A stretch of DNA of 33,385 nucleotides, from positions 1 through 33,385 of the forward strand of contig JBJEFI010000122.1 in the NCBI GenBank assembly GCA_051873875.1, in the 5' to 3' direction. The notes under the pieces are model-generated. The model saw nothing but the letters and a program-made list of their open reading frames with translations. It did no database searches and had not been told where the DNA came from. The stretch's first letter is position 1. Each line of letters starts with the position of its first letter. The position numbers and the translations under genes are program-made. The stretch is from JBJEFI01 sp051873875 (GTDB lineage Bacteria > Bacillota > Bacilli > Bacillales > Bacillaceae_G). This document shows, piece by piece, positions 16,989 through 24,096 of this stretch.

Positions 16989-17348
16989 ATGATGCAGGCT
17001 GAGTTAAAAGAAACAGAACGAATTAAAGAAGCGTTAAAACAGCTTGAGGAATACTTCCAGGGAACGAGAAGACAGTTTGATTTAACGCTTCATTTAGAGG
17101 GAACGGAATTTCAACAGCGTGTATGGAGAGCATTACAAGCCATTCCCTATGGAGAAACAAGAAGTTACAAACAAATTGCTGAAATGATTGGCAACCCAAA
17201 GGCTAGTCGCGCGGTGGGAATGGCAAATAATAAAAATCCAATTCCGATTATTATCCCTTGTCATCGAGTAGTTGGTGCAAATGGCTCTTTAGTTGGGTAT
17301 GCAGGAGGGCTTGAGATAAAGCAACAATTATTAAATATTGAAGGGTAA
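16989..17348 (+). CDS. O6-methylguanine-DNA methyltransferase domain (C-terminal part of the split ada)
   Basis: Suicide alkyl-acceptor domain. It shows the winged-helix DNA-binding part (FQQRVWRALQAIPYGETRSY), the acceptor Cys in IPCHRV, and the arginine-finger region SRAVGMANNKNP. From ATG 16989 it gives 119 residues, which lacks the N-terminal ribonuclease-H-like subdomain encoded just upstream in the same frame (CVYYYETSIGKIGIAENG, from about 16905). No ATG, GTG or TTG in frame lies between the stop at 16850 and 16989, and the site before 16989 (GGTGAG) is close and modest. Independent expression is therefore possible but would give a shortened protein. Confidence 0.6.
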   Translation: MMQAELKETERIKEALKQLEEYFQGTRRQFDLTLHLEGTEFQQRVWRALQAIPYGETRSYKQIAEMIGNPKASRAVGMANNKNPIPIIIPCHRVVGANGSLVGYAGGLEIKQQLLNIEG

Positions 17349-17367
17349 AGAGAATATGGCTCATTGG

Positions 17368-17781
17368 TTATTTTGATTTTTTGGTAATAAACTGTACAAA
17401 GTGAATAACCAAAAAGAGTCCGATAACGATTGGAATAGCAAATAAAGTAGAAATACCGACAATACCATCGATGGTTACATTTTTTTGATTGAAAAAGAAT
17501 CCGATTAAATAAATAGCAAGTAAGGAATCCATATATAGATATTTTATCCGTTTCTTTTTTGCTTGAAGAATGATAGCTGTAAAGAAAAAGAGCGCACTGA
17601 TAATGAAGGAAATCTTAAAAATATACTCGCTTTGTGTAAACAGTGTTGGAAAATAATTAGCAACGAGTAATAGTACTAAAAAAATAACATTAAAAAGAGA
17701 GAGTTGCTTATAACCTAGCCTGTGTAAAATGATTGGGCTTGCAAATATACTTATCCATGTGACTACCTCTAAAAATAGCAT
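17368..17781 (-). CDS. Small multi-pass membrane protein, function unknown
   Basis: A 137-residue hydrophobic protein with four to five predicted membrane helices and a basic stretch (QAKKKRIKYLY) in the middle. No motif identifies it. The start is supported by a perfect minus-strand site, AGGAGGTTG, just before the ATG. It converges on the ada gene and lies inside the segment bracketed by the two structured repeats. Confidence 0.7.
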   Translation of the reverse strand: MLFLEVVTWISIFASPIILHRLGYKQLSLFNVIFLVLLLVANYFPTLFTQSEYIFKISFIISALFFFTAIILQAKKKRIKYLYMDSLLAIYLIGFFFNQKNVTIDGIVGISTLFAIPIVIGLFLVIHFVQFITKKSK

Positions 17782-17827
17782 AACAACAACCTCCTTTGTT
17801 TTTGCTTAATAGCAACTTCCTTATTTA

Positions 17828-17980
17828 TCCCGCTTTAACTGACACTAAGACTCCCACTTTAAAACGTATCCAAAGCAATGAAGTTTAAGTGGAAGATAAG
17901 TGTTAGTAACAGCCTGATTGGTTCAACTAACCATCAGCGAGAGATGAAAAAAAACTCCCACTGATGAAAGATTCCCTTTA
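17828..17980 (+). repeat. Structured repeat, copy B
   Basis: Begins TCCCGCTTTAACTGACAC. ACTGACACT (17838-17846) pairs with AGTGTTAGT (17899-17907), enclosing TCCCACTTT against AAGTGGA. A second hairpin follows, CTGATTGGTT (17914-17923) with AACCATCAG (17929-17937). Copy A at 15450-15562 is the same element in the opposite orientation. It fills the gap between the membrane protein and the repressor gene; the 3' edge is estimated. Confidence 0.55.
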
Positions 17981-18039
17981 TTAATAAATGATATGATGAT
18001 TAGTTTAATAAAGTATATATTTTTAGAAACATAGAAATG

Positions 18040-18069
18040 AAAAGCGACTAGGATTAACTAGTCGCTTTT
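18040..18069 (-). terminator. Terminator overlapping the repressor stop codon
   Basis: AAAAGCGACTAG (18040-18051) and CTAGTCGCTTTT (18058-18069) form a perfect 12-bp stem whose 6-base loop holds part of the repressor's stop codon. On the minus strand it is followed by TTTTCATTTCT. Confidence 0.7.
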
Positions 18070-19106
18070 TTGCAGCTTTCACGCATAATTAATTGTGCTG
18101 GTAATACAACTTTTATTGGTAATGCTTCGTCACCATCACGTAAGTGGTCAATTAAGGTTTTAACTCCGTAACGTCCCATTTGGTGTGTGTGAAGATGGAC
18201 TGTTGATAATGCTGGTTGTGTAAATTCGGATGTAGCAATGTTATTAAAACCAAAAATTGATACTTGCTTCGGTACTTGAATTTTATGTTCATGTAATGCT
18301 TTTAAGGCACCAATTGCCATTGAATCACTGGAAATAAAGAAAGCGGTTGGTAAATTACCTTTTTCAATGGCTTCTTTCATTAAGTTATAACCATCAATGG
18401 CGTGGAATTTGCCGATATATACATTATTTTCATCATATTGATGTAATACTTTCATATAATTTGTATATGTTTTTTCACGAATATCCTCAATTGGGTATTG
18501 GTGTTGCTCTTCTCCAACATAATCTTGTCCACCGATAAAGCCAATCGAATGATGACCAAGTGATGTTAAGTAGTCTAATACTTGTGTCGTTGCGCCAGAT
18601 AGATCAGAAATAATACAGCTGTATTTTTCTGAATTTGGTGCAGAATCTACAAAAATAACGGTATTTGATAACGTATTTAAGTTTTCAACTTGCTCTGTTG
18701 AAAACTTACCAAGAGCAATAATACCATCAATTTTTGTTGTATCGAAACGGAAATTTTTTAGTTCATGTAAATGAATCGTATTAATGACATGAATATTTTG
18801 GTTTTTACATTCTTCTTCAATGCCAAGACGAATCGATAAATAATATGGATCTTCTAATTCTTGCATTGCACTATACCAAGTAACTAATAAAATTTGGTAT
18901 GTATGTTCTCCTTTGTCGTTGGTTAGTAGAGAAGGAGATGGCAATTTTTTATTTTTATTATATTTTAGCTGATCAGCTGCATTTAAAATATTTTGACGTG
19001 TTTCTTGAGATACGGATAGTGTTGAATCGTAATTTAATACACGAGAAACCGTACTAACAGACACGCCAGCTAATGTTGCAATGTCTTTTAGTGTAGCGAT
19101 GGTCAT
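18054..19106 (-). CDS. LacI-family repressor of the galactoside/galactose genes
   Basis: A 350-residue LacI-family regulator: helix-turn-helix at the N-terminus (TLKDIATLAGVSVSTVSRV), then a sugar-binding effector domain. A minus-strand GGAG site lies before the ATG. It is divergent from the GH42 beta-galactosidase; the 227-base gap holds three copies of the palindrome TTTTA(G/C)TAAAA, one of them on this gene's own -35. The same palindrome stands in tandem before the gal operon, so it probably represses bga, the gal operon and itself. The inducer is likely galactose, a galactoside or a Leloir intermediate. GalR or LacR would both be reasonable names. Confidence 0.88.
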   Translation of the reverse strand: MTIATLKDIATLAGVSVSTVSRVLNYDSTLSVSQETRQNILNAADQLKYNKNKKLPSPSLLTNDKGEHTYQILLVTWYSAMQELEDPYYLSIRLGIEEECKNQNIHVINTIHLHELKNFRFDTTKIDGIIALGKFSTEQVENLNTLSNTVIFVDSAPNSEKYSCIISDLSGATTQVLDYLTSLGHHSIGFIGGQDYVGEEQHQYPIEDIREKTYTNYMKVLHQYDENNVYIGKFHAIDGYNLMKEAIEKGNLPTAFFISSDSMAIGALKALHEHKIQVPKQVSIFGFNNIATSEFTQPALSTVHLHTHQMGRYGVKTLIDHLRDGDEALPIKVVLPAQLIMRESCKKATS

Positions 19107-19126
19107 TCACTCCAATTTTTTCTTTT

Positions 19127-19156
19127 ATCATATCATTTTTAATCTATTTTAGTAAA
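19127..19156 (-). promoter_or_regulatory. Promoter of the LacI-family repressor
   Basis: On the minus strand, TTTACT (complement of 19151-19156) and TATGAT (complement of 19127-19132) are 18 bases apart. The -35 lies within operator copy 19147-19157, which predicts autoregulation. Confidence 0.5.
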
Positions 19157-19239
19157 CATAAATGGTGAAAACGCTATATTTAGAGCGGTTTTACTAAAAT
19201 AAATTTAGAAAAAAGGCAAAAAAGAATGTTTTAGTAAAA
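19147..19239. promoter_or_regulatory. Three gal/bga operators and cre-like sites in the divergent intergenic region
   Basis: Operator copies: TTTTAGTAAAC (19147-19157), TTTTACTAAAA (19189-19199) and TTTTAGTAAAA (19229-19239). Between them lie two head-to-head cre-like elements, GTGAAAACGCT (19165-19175) and, on the other strand, GTAAAACCGCT (19194-19184), which together form an imperfect long palindrome. The region suits joint control by the LacI-family repressor and CcpA. Confidence 0.65.
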
Positions 19240-19283
19240 AATAAAGTGTTTTATGAGAAAGGTAGAGAGAGTAAAAATTTTTG

Positions 19284-19289
19284 TATAAT
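19284..19289 (+). promoter_or_regulatory. Likely -10 of the beta-galactosidase promoter
   Basis: A perfect TATAAT, but no good -35 hexamer lies 16-18 bases upstream. The third operator ends 44 bases before it. Confidence 0.45.
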
Positions 19290-19333
19290 TTAGTTATGAA
19301 CCTATTTTATATAAGGGGAATGGAGGGAAATAG

Positions 19334-21268
19334 ATGAATATTGGTGTGGATTATTATCCAGAACATTGGGATCAACATATGTTAGAAGCTGATTTGAATC
19401 GTATTGTAGAAATGGGATGTAATACCATTCGGATTGGTGAATTTGCTTGGCATATGATAGAGAAGGAAGAAGGTCATTTTGATTTTTCATTTTTTGATTA
19501 TGTCATTGCAAAAGCAAAAGAGCGTAACCTACAAGTTATTTTTGGAACACCAACTGCAACATTTCCAGCGTGGCTAGCGAACAAATATCCAGAAATTTTA
19601 TCGAAGGATGAAAGCGGTATTCCACGTCATTTTGGTGGACGTCGTCAATATTGTTATAACAGCTACGTATATGAACGTTATTCAACTCGTATTACAATCG
19701 AATTAGTTAAGCATTATGCAGATGAAGAAGCAATTATTTTATGGCAAATTGATAATGAATTAGGTCATGAAGGCAGCGACCTTTGTTATTGTGAAAGGTG
19801 CCATACTAAATTCCAATTGTATTTAAAGAAAAAATATAAAGAGATTGATGCATTAAATAAAGAATGGGGAACGATTTTCTGGGGGCAAACGTATAACTGT
19901 TTTACAGAAATTCCATTGCCATTTAAAACAATTACCGTTCATAATCCATCTTTGCTGTTAAACTTTTATCAGTTTAGATCAGATTCCGTAGTAAACTTTG
20001 GACAAAATCAATTAAAACTCCTTCGTAAGCTAATAGGAAAACATCAGAAAGTAACGACTAATTTACCTGGTGGTTTTTTCGATAAAGCGTTTAAACATGA
20101 AGACTTAGTAAAAGGTATGGATTTTACGTCTTATGATAACTATCCAGTTTGGGGCGGACTTCGTGAGCCGATAAAACCATTTGAATTAACGGCAAGCTTA
20201 GATTATGTACGGGGATTGCAGCGACAGAACTTTTGGATTGTAGAACAATTAATAGGGCCTCAAGGACATGATATTATCGGTTATTTACCACGTCCAAATC
20301 AAGCAAAAATGTGGTCTTATCATGCAATGGCAAATGGATGTGAATCCTTATTGTATTTCCGCTATCGAGGTGCAGTCGTTGGGGCAGAGCAATATTGTTA
20401 TGGTATTATTGATCAAGATAATAAACCAAATCGTAAATACGAAGAAGTGAAGAGTTTTTTTCATGATATTGTACAATATGCAGACGCTTTGAAAACACCA
20501 ATAAAAGCAGAGGTCGCTTTTTTATATGATTTTGACAATATATGGGCATGGCGAGGGCAACGACAAAGTGAAAGTTTTCATTTTAATCGTGAATTTTTAC
20601 GGCTATATGAAGTTTTTCATGATAAAAATGTAAAAATGGATATCATTTCAGTAAACAATAATTTTTCCATGTACAAAGTAATTGTCCTGCCAGTCATGAC
20701 ATTAATTAGTGAAAAACTAGTACAAGATGTAAAAGCATTTGCCAAACAAGGGGGAACGGTTATTTTTACATTCCGCAGTGCTATTAAGAACAAAGCAAAT
20801 AATTTAATTTTTGGCGAAAAACCGCCCTGCTTTTTATCCGATTTATTAGGTGTAGTTGTTCATGAAGCGGAGTCTTTGTTTAATGATCAATTTATTACAG
20901 TAATAGATGAACAAGGAAATACATTTAAAGCAGATGTGTGGCGGGATATTACAGAAACAACGACGGCAAGAAGTATTTATACTTACACAGATAAATTTTA
21001 TTCTAACTATAGTGCAGCAACTGTAAATAATTACGGGAAAGGAAATGCCTACTATATTGCAACGGGTTTAGCGTATGATGCCTTAGAGCCAATTGTTACT
21101 GATATTTGTAATCTTCATAATTTAACTGTCATTGAATCGCCAAAAGGGGTAGAAGTCATTAGACGTGGGGAAGGTGCAAAGGAAGTCACTTTTATCATTA
21201 ATCATACAGATGAAGAGCAGCTATTTGAGGGTATGGTAATAGAACCATATGGAACGATTATTAAATAG
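19334..21268 (+). CDS. bgaB: Beta-galactosidase, GH42
   Basis: An intracellular GH42 enzyme of 644 residues with no signal peptide. It hydrolyses beta-galactosides (lactose or galacto-oligosaccharides), feeding galactose to the Leloir genes nearby. Acid/base Glu142 lies in WQIDNELGHE and the nucleophile Glu304 in WIVEQLIGPQG. The zinc-site cysteines C107, C151, C153 and C156 match the pattern of the Thermus A4 enzyme (C106, C150, C152, C155). The C-terminal trimerisation and beta-domains are complete. The ribosome-binding site GGAGGG lies before ATG 19334. No galactoside transporter lies in the window, so uptake must be encoded elsewhere. Confidence 0.95.
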   Translation: MNIGVDYYPEHWDQHMLEADLNRIVEMGCNTIRIGEFAWHMIEKEEGHFDFSFFDYVIAKAKERNLQVIFGTPTATFPAWLANKYPEILSKDESGIPRHFGGRRQYCYNSYVYERYSTRITIELVKHYADEEAIILWQIDNELGHEGSDLCYCERCHTKFQLYLKKKYKEIDALNKEWGTIFWGQTYNCFTEIPLPFKTITVHNPSLLLNFYQFRSDSVVNFGQNQLKLLRKLIGKHQKVTTNLPGGFFDKAFKHEDLVKGMDFTSYDNYPVWGGLREPIKPFELTASLDYVRGLQRQNFWIVEQLIGPQGHDIIGYLPRPNQAKMWSYHAMANGCESLLYFRYRGAVVGAEQYCYGIIDQDNKPNRKYEEVKSFFHDIVQYADALKTPIKAEVAFLYDFDNIWAWRGQRQSESFHFNREFLRLYEVFHDKNVKMDIISVNNNFSMYKVIVLPVMTLISEKLVQDVKAFAKQGGTVIFTFRSAIKNKANNLIFGEKPPCFLSDLLGVVVHEAESLFNDQFITVIDEQGNTFKADVWRDITETTTARSIYTYTDKFYSNYSAATVNNYGKGNAYYIATGLAYDALEPIVTDICNLHNLTVIESPKGVEVIRRGEGAKEVTFIINHTDEEQLFEGMVIEPYGTIIK

Positions 21269-21307
21269 AAGAAAGTCGAAATAAAGTATTTTTTGTTTAT
21301 GGAATTG

Positions 21308-21347
21308 AAAAAGCGTATCGTCTTAGTTGAACGACACGCTTTTTTTA
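21308..21347 (+). terminator. Intrinsic terminator after the beta-galactosidase
   Basis: AAAAAGCGTATCGT (21308-21321) pairs with ACGACACGCTTTTT (21331-21344) with one A-C mismatch, followed by T. Confidence 0.88.
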
Positions 21348-21430
21348 TGTCTAACTTCCGGCTGTCCTCCGCGAGAAATTTCTTCCCATCTCTCAAAAGT
21401 CTAAAAGAGTGACTTTTAAGTGCTGGTATG

Positions 21431-21449
21431 AAATTTTATTCGGAGTACT
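21431..21449. repeat. 19-base repeat, copy 1
   Basis: AAATTTTATTCGGAGTACT, identical to 25375-25393. It is joined to a hairpin, TACTCCCAA (21449-21457) with TTGGGAGTA (21470-21478), which has no T tract. It lies about 46 bases beyond the yajQ stop codon. Confidence 0.6.
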
Positions 21450-21494
21450 ACTCCCAATTGCTATCGCTCTTGGGAGTACCGCCTACAGTTTTTC

Positions 21495-21986
21495 TTATCG
21501 ATAATTCACAAACTGTACATCTAACGGTAAATCAGCACCACGAATGGCAGCAATTACTTTTTGTAAGTCGTCTTTACTTTTGCCAACGACGCGTAGTTGA
21601 TCACCTTGGATTTGTGTTTTTACTTTTAAACCTTGTTCTTTAATAAGGTTAGTGATTTTTTTAGCGTTATCTTGGTCAATACCTTGAATTAATTTGGCGC
21701 GTTGACGAACAGTACCACCAGCAGCACCTTCAATTTTGCCATACTCAATATTTTTTGTAGGTACGTTTTGTTTAATCATTTTATTGACTAAGACATCTTT
21801 TACTTGGTCTAGTTTAAATTCGTCATCAGAGATGATAACAAGTGTTTCTTTGTCTAAGGAAATATCACTTTTGCTTCCTTTAAAGTCGAAGCGGTTGCGA
21901 ATTTCTTTCATTGCTACGTTAATCGCATTTTGAACATCTGGTAAATCTACTTTTGATACAACGTCAAATGAACATTCTTTTGCCAT
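21495..21986 (-). CDS. yajQ: YajQ family nucleotide-binding protein (UPF0234)
   Basis: A 163-residue cytoplasmic protein of the YajQ family, which has two ferredoxin-like domains and is reported to bind nucleotides or cyclic-di-GMP in some proteobacteria. The family hallmarks are the N-terminal MAKECSFDVVSKVDLPDVQNA, the FDFKGSKS segment and the C-terminal DLPLDVQFVNYR. A minus-strand GGAGG site precedes the start. It is a single gene, divergent from cvfB. Its role in Bacillaceae is not settled. Confidence 0.94.
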   Translation of the reverse strand: MAKECSFDVVSKVDLPDVQNAINVAMKEIRNRFDFKGSKSDISLDKETLVIISDDEFKLDQVKDVLVNKMIKQNVPTKNIEYGKIEGAAGGTVRQRAKLIQGIDQDNAKKITNLIKEQGLKVKTQIQGDQLRVVGKSKDDLQKVIAAIRGADLPLDVQFVNYR

Positions 21987-22063
21987 TATAATACCTCCAA
22001 ATATGTATTTACTCCATTATTATCTGTTTTAGGTGAAAATTTCAAGTTAATCTCGGAAATAAC

Positions 22064-22092
22064 TTCATTAGTTATGTATTAAATGGTATAAT
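22064..22092 (+). promoter_or_regulatory. Promoter of cvfB
   Basis: TTCATT (22064-22069), a 17-base spacer and TATAAT (22087-22092), with an extended -10 TGG directly before it. Confidence 0.6.
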
Positions 22093-22146
22093 CGAACGTC
22101 GTATAGGTGAGGATTTAGATAGAGAAGAAAAAGGAGATAGATAACG

Positions 22147-23004
22147 ATGAAGCAATATGTAGGTGAAATAATTAGTGCTAAAGTTGGTCGAATGACAGAT
22201 ATCGGCTGCATGTTAGAATATGATGGAAAAGAAGTGCTTTTACATAAACGTGAAGTAACAGATGAATTAGTAGAAGGAAAGTATGTAGATGTGTTTCTTT
22301 ATAATGATTCAGAAGATCGTGTGACAGCTACACTTGTAAACCCAGAAGTAACGGTAAATTCATTTGGTTGGGTAGACGTTGTAGAAGTAAAACGTAAATT
22401 AGGGGTGTTTGTGAATATTGGAATTGAAGCAAAGGATTTCTTAATTGATAGTGGTGATTTACCAATATTCACAAATGTGTGGCCAAAAGAAGGAGATCGA
22501 TTATATTGTAAATTAAAGCGTACAAATAGTAATCGTCTCCTTGCGAAAATGGCGACTGTTGAAGATATGGAAAATGATGTAATGGTCTATGCGCCAGATG
22601 GACTTTATAACAAAAATGTAAATGGTTATGTATTTAAAACAATGCGTGAAGGCTCTCACGTTATTACAGATGAGCATTTCTTAGGATTTATTCATAATAG
22701 CCAGCGTAAGCGTGAGCCTCGTCTTGGTGAGCGAGTAAGTGGACGAATTATTGCTTTAAAAGAAGACGGTAGTATTAATATTTCCTTATTGCCACGTAAA
22801 CAAGAAAGTTTGGATGATGATGCAGTTACATTACTATCTTATATGGAGCACTTAGGTGGATCTATGCCATTTTGGGATAAGAGTGATCCAGAAGATATTA
22901 AAAATACATTCGGAATGAGCAAAGCTGCTTTTAAGCGTGCCATTGGAAGGTTATTAAAGGAAGATAAAATTTATCAAAAAGATGGTTGGACATATATTAA
23001 GTAA
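22147..23004 (+). CDS. cvfB: CvfB/YitL family S1-type RNA-binding protein
   Basis: A 285-residue RNA-binding protein with tandem S1-like domains over roughly residues 1-210 and a C-terminal winged helix (LLSYMEHLGGSMPFWDKSDPE to the end). This order matches CvfB of Staphylococcus aureus (a virulence regulator) and YitL of B. subtilis. The start ATG 22147 follows AAAAGGAGAT. It is a single-gene unit with a good extended -10 promoter and its own terminator. Confidence 0.9.
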   Translation: MKQYVGEIISAKVGRMTDIGCMLEYDGKEVLLHKREVTDELVEGKYVDVFLYNDSEDRVTATLVNPEVTVNSFGWVDVVEVKRKLGVFVNIGIEAKDFLIDSGDLPIFTNVWPKEGDRLYCKLKRTNSNRLLAKMATVEDMENDVMVYAPDGLYNKNVNGYVFKTMREGSHVITDEHFLGFIHNSQRKREPRLGERVSGRIIALKEDGSINISLLPRKQESLDDDAVTLLSYMEHLGGSMPFWDKSDPEDIKNTFGMSKAAFKRAIGRLLKEDKIYQKDGWTYIK

Positions 23005-23027
23005 AAGGTCTATTGGTGGCCTTTTAC
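23003..23027 (+). terminator. Terminator after cvfB, overlapping its stop codon
   Basis: AAAAGGTC (23003-23010) pairs with GGCCTTTT (23018-23025), with one wobble pair. The last A of the stem lies in the stop codon. Confidence 0.7.
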
Positions 23028-23059
23028 TCTTGAGGGTTAGTTGAATGAATTAGCTTTTT

Positions 23060-23102
23060 ACGAAAACTTAATTTTATTGAAGTGGTAAAGTTAAGTTTTC
23101 GT
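23060..23102. repeat. 12-bp perfect inverted repeat between cvfB and the yitT gene
   Basis: ACGAAAACTTAA (23060-23071) and TTAAGTTTTCGT (23091-23102), separated by 19 bases. There is no T tract after it, so it is not an obvious terminator; an operator or RNA leader is possible. Confidence 0.5.
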
Positions 23103-23168
23103 GTAGGTTAGGGTAGAATAAAACAAATAAAAGAAAATGAAAATGATGCAAAAGGAAAGGGTGAGAAA

Positions 23169-24014
23169 ATGACAACGATGGAGAATGTAAAAAAAATTAT
23201 CATCATTATTATCGGAAGTTTATTAATTGCGATTTCTATGAACTGGTTTATCGAACCAGCCGGTGTATACGGTGGAGGCTTCACCGGGGTTGCCCAATTG
23301 TTTTCAAAAGCGAGTGAAAGTATAGGCTTTCCAATTTCAACAGGGATCTTTTTCACCCTTTTAAACATTCCTGTTATTATTGTAGCTTGGAAAAAAATCG
23401 GGCGCTCATTTACGATTTATTCTTTTTTATCAGTAGCAACGTTATCGTTCTTCATGCAAATTATTCCAGTTAAAGCGGTATTCTCAAACGATATTTTATT
23501 AAACGCTATTTTTGGTGGAATCATTATGGCGATTGGTACAGGATACACATTAAAGTATGGTGCTTCTACTGGTGGATTAGATATTGTAGCTATTATCGTT
23601 TCAAAGTACAAAGACCAACCATTAGGAACATTCTTTTTTGCCTTTAATGCAGTTATCGTTATTACAGCAGGTTATCTTTATGGCTGGGAAAAAGCATTAT
23701 ATACATTAATTTCGCTGTATGCAACGACGCGTGTTATCGATGCGATTTATACACGTCATGTAAAAGTAACCGTTTTTATCGTTACGTCAAAAGGTTCAGC
23801 ATTAAAGGATGCTATTCATGAGCGATTAGTACGTGGGATTACAACGTTAGAAGCAAAGGGCGCGTATACAAATACAGAAAAAGAAGTATTTATGATTGTA
23901 TTAACGCGTTATGAGTTATATGAATTAGAGAAAATCATTCATCAAGTAGACCCAACTGCATTTACAAATGTGGTTCAAACAATTGGTGTTTATGGACTAT
24001 TCCGAAAAGATTAA
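23169..24014 (+). CDS. YitT family membrane protein (DUF161 and DUF2179)
   Basis: A 281-residue protein of the YitT family. About five to six membrane helices span residues 8-195, with the family motif GASTGGLDIVA in the fourth part. A soluble C-terminal DUF2179 domain follows (~196-275; VKVTVFIVTSKG to TNVVQTIGVYGLF). The ribosome-binding site is AAAGGAAAGGGTGAG before ATG 23169. Several paralogues occur in Bacillus and their function is unknown; transport or sensing is usually supposed. Confidence 0.9.
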   Translation: MTTMENVKKIIIIIIGSLLIAISMNWFIEPAGVYGGGFTGVAQLFSKASESIGFPISTGIFFTLLNIPVIIVAWKKIGRSFTIYSFLSVATLSFFMQIIPVKAVFSNDILLNAIFGGIIMAIGTGYTLKYGASTGGLDIVAIIVSKYKDQPLGTFFFAFNAVIVITAGYLYGWEKALYTLISLYATTRVIDAIYTRHVKVTVFIVTSKGSALKDAIHERLVRGITTLEAKGAYTNTEKEVFMIVLTRYELYELEKIIHQVDPTAFTNVVQTIGVYGLFRKD

Positions 24015-24096
24015 CTATTTATGTTGGTAAAAAAAGACTAAAGTAGTTAAATTTGATATGATATAATGAAATATATATAGTGGCAAGGGTGAGGAC

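Larger units (their letters stand above)
16338..17348 (+). pseudogene. ada: Bifunctional ada gene interrupted by one in-frame ochre codon
   Basis: The frame runs from 16338 to 17348 with a single TAA at 16848-16850. Bases on both sides keep the same frame and together give a ~336-residue Ada: zinc domain, AraC helix-turn-helix, and O6-methylguanine methyltransferase with PCHRV. A CAA-to-TAA change would be enough to create it. Either it is a recent nonsense mutation or the two halves are now made separately. The stop is followed by CTG, and the next in-frame ATG is 16989. Confidence 0.65.

Noticed and set aside
21449..21478. Hairpin after yajQ as its terminator
   Set aside because: No T tract follows on the minus strand (GTACTCCGAATAAAA), so it was described with the 19-base repeat instead.
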